This document shows positions 61,399-64,000 of a DNA stretch of 64,000 nt, in pieces. Position 1 is the first letter of the stretch, and each line of letters opens with the position of its first letter. The notes beneath the pieces are model-generated. The model searched no databases and was not told the origin of the DNA. It worked only from the letters and a program-made list of their open reading frames with translations. The translations under genes and the position numbers were made by a program. Source of the stretch: Prosthecobacter debontii (GTDB lineage Bacteria; Verrucomicrobiota; Verrucomicrobiia; Verrucomicrobiales; Verrucomicrobiaceae); contig CAMAQH010000005.1 of assembly GCA_945860295.1 (NCBI GenBank), forward strand, positions 124,001 to 188,000, written 5' to 3'.

Positions 61399-62808
61399 TC
61401 ACCGCACCATCGGTGGATCAGACACATCCACGATGACGCGGATTTGAACCAATCCATGCTCGATGCCCTGTTCCACCTGCCAGTCGAGCTTGAGCGTCCG
61501 GCGGTCCTGACTCAGGGAGAGGCGGTCGCCGTCCTTGAGTGATCGTCCCCCGCCTGACGAATAGACGAACCTCTTTTTGCCGAGCACTTCGTCGGAAGCC
61601 GTGAGTTGATCTCCATCTGCGATGATGGCGATGATCGGACGGTCAAAGCTCACTTCGCCGACGAAACGTATGGGATTGGAAATGGCGGCACCCTCCGCCT
61701 GTGGCGGGCGGTATTGGACGAGATAGGTGTTCACGCGCCTCTTTTCAGGATGCAGCGTCTCCTGGCGACCGATGATCTCCTCCGGCCCGTAGTCTCCCGG
61801 TTCGGTGAGGCTCACGGTGAAATCCGTCCTCAGCTTGGTCGCAAATCGTTCTGGGAAAATCACGAGGCTGTCGGCATCCGTGACACCCGCCGGATTCAGA
61901 CCTGGCTGCGGAGAAGCGAAGCGAATCTTGCCACCCGTGTTCACGACGCCAAACAAGACCTCCGAGCCGCGAAATGCGCGCGTGTTGAACTTCCGAGGCA
62001 TGAGCGCACCCGAGCCTTCGTTGACCGACACCTCGCTACCTTCCTCGATGACCTTCTCCTCGCGACTCACGAGCGAAGTCACCGCGACCAGGCCCTCATA
62101 GACTGCCACATCCGTCGCACCATTCGTTCCTACCGAGACGCCGAAGGTGGTGCCAAGATCCACGACCTTCGCCCGCTCGGTGTGGACCTGCAATCCAATG
62201 CCTTCTGGCGGGACATTCGCGGTGAGCTTTCCCGAATGAAGCCGGGTCTCACCGGGGCCGATGAGCTCCAGATCCGCCGGACCTTCCAGAGTTAATCGAA
62301 CGTCCTTGGCGAAATCGAGCCGCACCACGCCTGCGGCCAGCCTCAGGTGACCTTTCCCGACTCGCTCACCCGAAGCGAGCTTCCGATCACCCGACCAAGT
62401 GGCATCGATCTGATGCGCGACCGTGGCGAGCGACTCGTCTGCCCTCGGCAAACTCCACATCACGAACCATCCCAGCGCGATCACCGCAGCAATCGCCGCC
62501 GCCTTTTGCATCACCGAATACCAACGCAAGCCAGGCTTCGATGGTCTCAGCGCAGACAGCACCGCAGCGGAGACATCGCGTGAACTCGTGCTGGGAAGAA
62601 TGCACTGCATCACCTCACTCACCCGGCGATCTGCTTCATCCAGCAAAGGAAGACCAAGCAGAGTGTTCTGAATGCGAAGCTCATCCAGAAACCGCGCCTT
62701 CAAATCCGCATCCGCAGAGAAGGCCGTCAGCAACTCCCGCGACGCCTCCTCATCGAGCGTTCCGTCCGCATAGCCTTCCAGCAGTTCGTAGAATCGCTCG
62801 TCGTTCAT
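61399..62808 (-). CDS. FecR-like anti-sigma/transmembrane sensor
   Basis: 469 residues from ATG 62808 (MNDERFYELLEGYADGTLDE), overlapping the sigma stop by 4 bp. A cytoplasmic N-terminal domain of about 90 residues (EEASRELLTAFSADADLKAR) resembles anti-sigma domains. One membrane helix follows (about 97-117, AAAIAAVIALGWFVMWSLP). The FecR domain is about 145-270 (LASGERVGKGHLRLAAGVVR, LDFAKDVRLTLEGPADLELI, AKVVDLGTTFGVSVGT, VAVYEGLVAV). The periplasmic C-terminal 200 residues (FPERFATKLRTDFTVSLTEP, DVSDPPMVR) are of unknown type. It probably holds the sigma factor inactive until a periplasmic signal. Confidence 0.93.
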   Translation of the reverse strand: MNDERFYELLEGYADGTLDEEASRELLTAFSADADLKARFLDELRIQNTLLGLPLLDEADRRVSEVMQCILPSTSSRDVSAAVLSALRPSKPGLRWYSVMQKAAAIAAVIALGWFVMWSLPRADESLATVAHQIDATWSGDRKLASGERVGKGHLRLAAGVVRLDFAKDVRLTLEGPADLELIGPGETRLHSGKLTANVPPEGIGLQVHTERAKVVDLGTTFGVSVGTNGATDVAVYEGLVAVTSLVSREEKVIEEGSEVSVNEGSGALMPRKFNTRAFRGSEVLFGVVNTGGKIRFASPQPGLNPAGVTDADSLVIFPERFATKLRTDFTVSLTEPGDYGPEEIIGRQETLHPEKRRVNTYLVQYRPPQAEGAAISNPIRFVGEVSFDRPIIAIIADGDQLTASDEVLGKKRFVYSSGGGRSLKDGDRLSLSQDRRTLKLDWQVEQGIEHGLVQIRVIVDVSDPPMVR

Positions 62809-63368
62809 GACGCTCCTCCCGTTTGCGCTGACCGCTCCATGCACTCTCGCAGCGTCTTGCGGACGCGGTTCAAAGTCGTCGTCACCCAGCTCACGGTGCG
62901 CTGCTTCTGCTCCGCGATCTCCTTGCAGCTTCGCTTCTTGAAATAGCGGAGCGCCACCAGATCCGACGCCTCGCGCCCCAGCTTGCCCACGCAGTCCCGC
63001 AGCCCGGCCAATTGATCCAAGCGGAAATCTGGCTCCATGTCCTCTGTCACTGCCGTGGCAATCTCGACCTCCAACTGTTCGCGATAGTTCGACAGGTTGT
63101 TCGCCTCCCGCCGCTTCTTCTCCAGCTCGGTGAGGATCAAATATCGGCACGTCACGCAAAGCCACACGCCGAACTCCTCGTCCGCACGAAAATCCGCCAG
63201 ACGCTGATAAGCGCGGATGAAAGTGAGCTGCACCACCTCCTCCGCCAGCGTCCAATCACTCAGCCGCCGCAGCGCATACCCCAGCAGCATGTCCTGATGC
63301 TCCCGAACGACCTCGCCATAAGCGTCGAGATCGCCATCTAAGATGCGTTGTTGAGTGAATGGGTTCAT
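62805..63368 (-). CDS. ECF-type RNA polymerase sigma factor
   Basis: 187 residues. Region 2 (about 20-85): HQDMLLGYALRRLSDWTLAE, EVVQLTFIRAYQRLADFRAD, FGVWLCVTCRYLILTELEK. Region 4 (about 125-175): LAGLRDCVGKLGREASDLVA, LRYFKKRSCKEIAEQKQRTV, SWVTTTLNRVRKTLRECM. It belongs with the Rhodopirellula/Verrucomicrobium ECF sigma type usually found with FecR. A promoter-like motif with its -10 block eight bases before the start codon implies autoregulation and a very short or absent leader. Coupled to fecR by a 4-bp overlap. Confidence 0.95.
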   Translation of the reverse strand: MNPFTQQRILDGDLDAYGEVVREHQDMLLGYALRRLSDWTLAEEVVQLTFIRAYQRLADFRADEEFGVWLCVTCRYLILTELEKKRREANNLSNYREQLEVEIATAVTEDMEPDFRLDQLAGLRDCVGKLGREASDLVALRYFKKRSCKEIAEQKQRTVSWVTTTLNRVRKTLRECMERSAQTGGAS

Positions 63369-63376
63369 GCCGTCTC

Positions 63377-63408
63377 CGAAGTAGGGGCTGGAGTGAACTT
63401 TGTCACAA
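63377..63408 (-). promoter_or_regulatory. Putative autoregulatory ECF promoter before the sigma gene
   Basis: Minus-strand TTGTGACA (63408-63401), 13-base spacer, CCCCTACTTCG (63387-63377). Eight bases separate it from the ATG at 63368, so transcription would begin at or just before the start codon (leaderless). Identical blocks and spacing precede the esterase gene. Confidence 0.7.
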
Positions 63409-63440
63409 AATACATCCTTAACCTCGGAGAGAGGCCCATG

Positions 63441-63510
63441 CAGGCTTTTCCAAGTCCGGCAACTTGGATTCCAAATGGTAAAGCTTGTCCTGCAGGTTCA
63501 GCCCCCAAGA
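63441..63510 (-). pseudogene. Duplicate scrap of the serine hydrolase gene
   Basis: The minus strand reads SWGLNLQDKLYHLESKLPDL then EKP; the intact hydrolase has PGLNLKDKLYRLEAKLPDL and EKP just after its signal peptide. DNA identity over about 65 bases is high but not perfect, so the copy is not recent. Neither its start nor its catalytic part is present. Confidence 0.7.
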
Positions 63511-63534
63511 GTTCCACATCAAGACCCGAGTCCT

Positions 63535-63684
63535 CCCGCCGTGCGCCTCCTCAATGAAACCAGCCCCACCGCCACCGAGATCGCCAGCAAAACCGGCTTC
63601 GTCGATGCCAGCAGCTTCGCCGAACAATTCAAACACCGCACAGGTATGCCCCCCACCGAGTATCGGGCGCGACAGGCAGTCTAG
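63535..63684 (+). pseudogene. C-terminal scrap of an AraC-family regulator
   Basis: Reading + gives RLLNETSPTATEIASKTGFV, then DASSFAEQFKHRTGMPPTEY and RARQAV, stop. This is the second helix-turn-helix of an AraC DNA-binding domain (IA..TGF.D.S.F...FK..TG..P.EYR). No start or N-terminal domain is attached; the upstream bases are the serine hydrolase scrap. It is on the same strand as the AraC N-terminal scrap at 53.0 kb. Confidence 0.8.
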
Positions 63685-63721
63685 GCACCGTGGTCCATCC
63701 ATCCATCGACCGACAGATTAA

Positions 63722-63873
63722 GCCGCCTTTGCTCCTGCCGATGGCTTTCCAGCTGATGCCACTCTAACGAGCCAGGGTGGACGTTGCTCAAGCCCATCGC
63801 TTCCCGGAGTTTCTGCAAGCGCCCCGGCAGCAGCTCGGGGTTCGGGGATGTTTTGCTCCGATGGTTGTTTCAT
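63722..63873 (-). pseudogene. Frameshifted scrap of an XRE-type regulator
   Basis: ATG 63873 opens KQPSEQNIPEP; a shift then gives PELLPGRLQKLREAMGLSNV, the start of a Cro/CI helix-turn-helix like that at 53.1-53.3 kb (there ERLPRRLQELRERCGLSKYG). The DNA of the two scraps is clearly related around CTGCAAACGTCTCGGCAG-like bases. Homology stops after GLSN. Not functional. Confidence 0.6.
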
Positions 63874-63884
63874 CGCGTGTGTTC

Positions 63885-64000
63885 TCACTGCTTCGGCAGC
63901 GGCACCTTGGCTTTTGGAGCGGGTTTGGGGTCGAGGTTCTGTTTCAAATCTTCCTCGGTAACCACGGACTCCACGCCATTGGCGGGGACGGATGCTTTCG
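63885..64000 (-). CDS. C-terminal end of an unidentified protein
   Basis: Only the last 38 codons are inside the window: KASVPANGVESVVTEEDLKQ, NLDPKPAPKAKVPLPKQ, stop at 63885-63887. The Lys/Pro/Ala-rich tail is typical of secreted proteins of this genome, but no family can be named. The coding frame continues past the right edge. Confidence 0.5.
   Translation of the reverse strand, partial: KASVPANGVESVVTEEDLKQNLDPKPAPKAKVPLPKQ

Noticed and set aside
62809-63255. Extension of FecR upstream to 63255
   Set aside because: The extra 149 codons lie over the sigma factor gene in another frame; ATG 62808 with a 4-bp overlap is the better start.

Overview
The window looks like a chromosomal segment of a Verrucomicrobiota bacterium, probably Verrucomicrobiaceae/Prosthecobacter-like. 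That rests on gene content, not a database match: three DUF1501 proteins, a PSCyt1/DUF1549/DUF1553 protein, a PVC-type heme-binding dehydrogenase, four formylglycine sulfatases, an ECF sigma/FecR pair, a cbb3 oxidase with fused CcoN-CcoO, and a Gld-type ABC/DUF4340 cluster. Four tRNA genes are present (Asn, CAT-anticodon, Leu, Gln). I see no rRNA, CRISPR array, transposase, integrase or phage gene.

Layout. 1-4.5 kb: the N-terminal part of a DUF1501 gene, a decayed cyclic-nucleotide-binding domain, hisD and a GntP-family permease. 4.5-9.7 kb: three tRNAs, a UbiE/MenG methyltransferase, a secreted Pro/Gln-rich protein, a sugar isomerase/epimerase-like protein, an AT-rich patch with a broken P-loop ATPase gene, and an exported protein. 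9.7-16 kb: panD, a polysaccharide deacetylase lipoprotein, ccoS-ccoNO-ccoQ, a heavily damaged N-acylglucosamine 2-epimerase pseudogene and an L,D-transpeptidase. 16-25 kb: an IclR -> PSCyt1 protein -> DUF1501 string joined by 4-bp overlaps, an amidase, and a divergent zinc alcohol dehydrogenase. 25-43.5 kb is mostly housekeeping: purM, an ExbB/ExbD/TonB-like operon whose ExbD lacks the usual membrane Asp, a pseudo-receiver overlapping trpF, the Gld/DUF4340 ABC operon, carboxynorspermidine dehydrogenase, a UspA/histidine kinase/response regulator operon, a eukaryote-type HisA joined to an FAH-family hydrolase, a long PurC-like protein and rpmE.

43.6-63.4 kb is a 20-kb run of minus-strand catabolic genes. 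Its upstream half (53.4-63.4 kb) begins with ECF sigma and FecR, followed by a sialate O-acetylesterase-like esterase, two sulfatases, a GH144-like glucanase/glycoamylase and a serine hydrolase. The sigma gene and the esterase gene each carry the same upstream motif, TTGTGACA-N13-CCCCTACTTCG, at identical spacing. I infer that this is the promoter of that sigma factor, making the block a self-regulated degradation regulon for a sulfated or acylated glycan. The block is bracketed by decayed pieces of the same gene families (AraC and XRE regulators on both sides, plus a second scrap of the serine hydrolase on the right), which looks like a rearranged or duplicated island boundary. The downstream half holds a sulfatase, a very large SGNH/dehydrogenase/HEAT/cytochrome c protein, a decayed second esterase, a DUF1501 protein and another sulfatase.

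Pseudogenes and gene scraps are unusually frequent (nine entries), concentrated at the edges of accessory modules.
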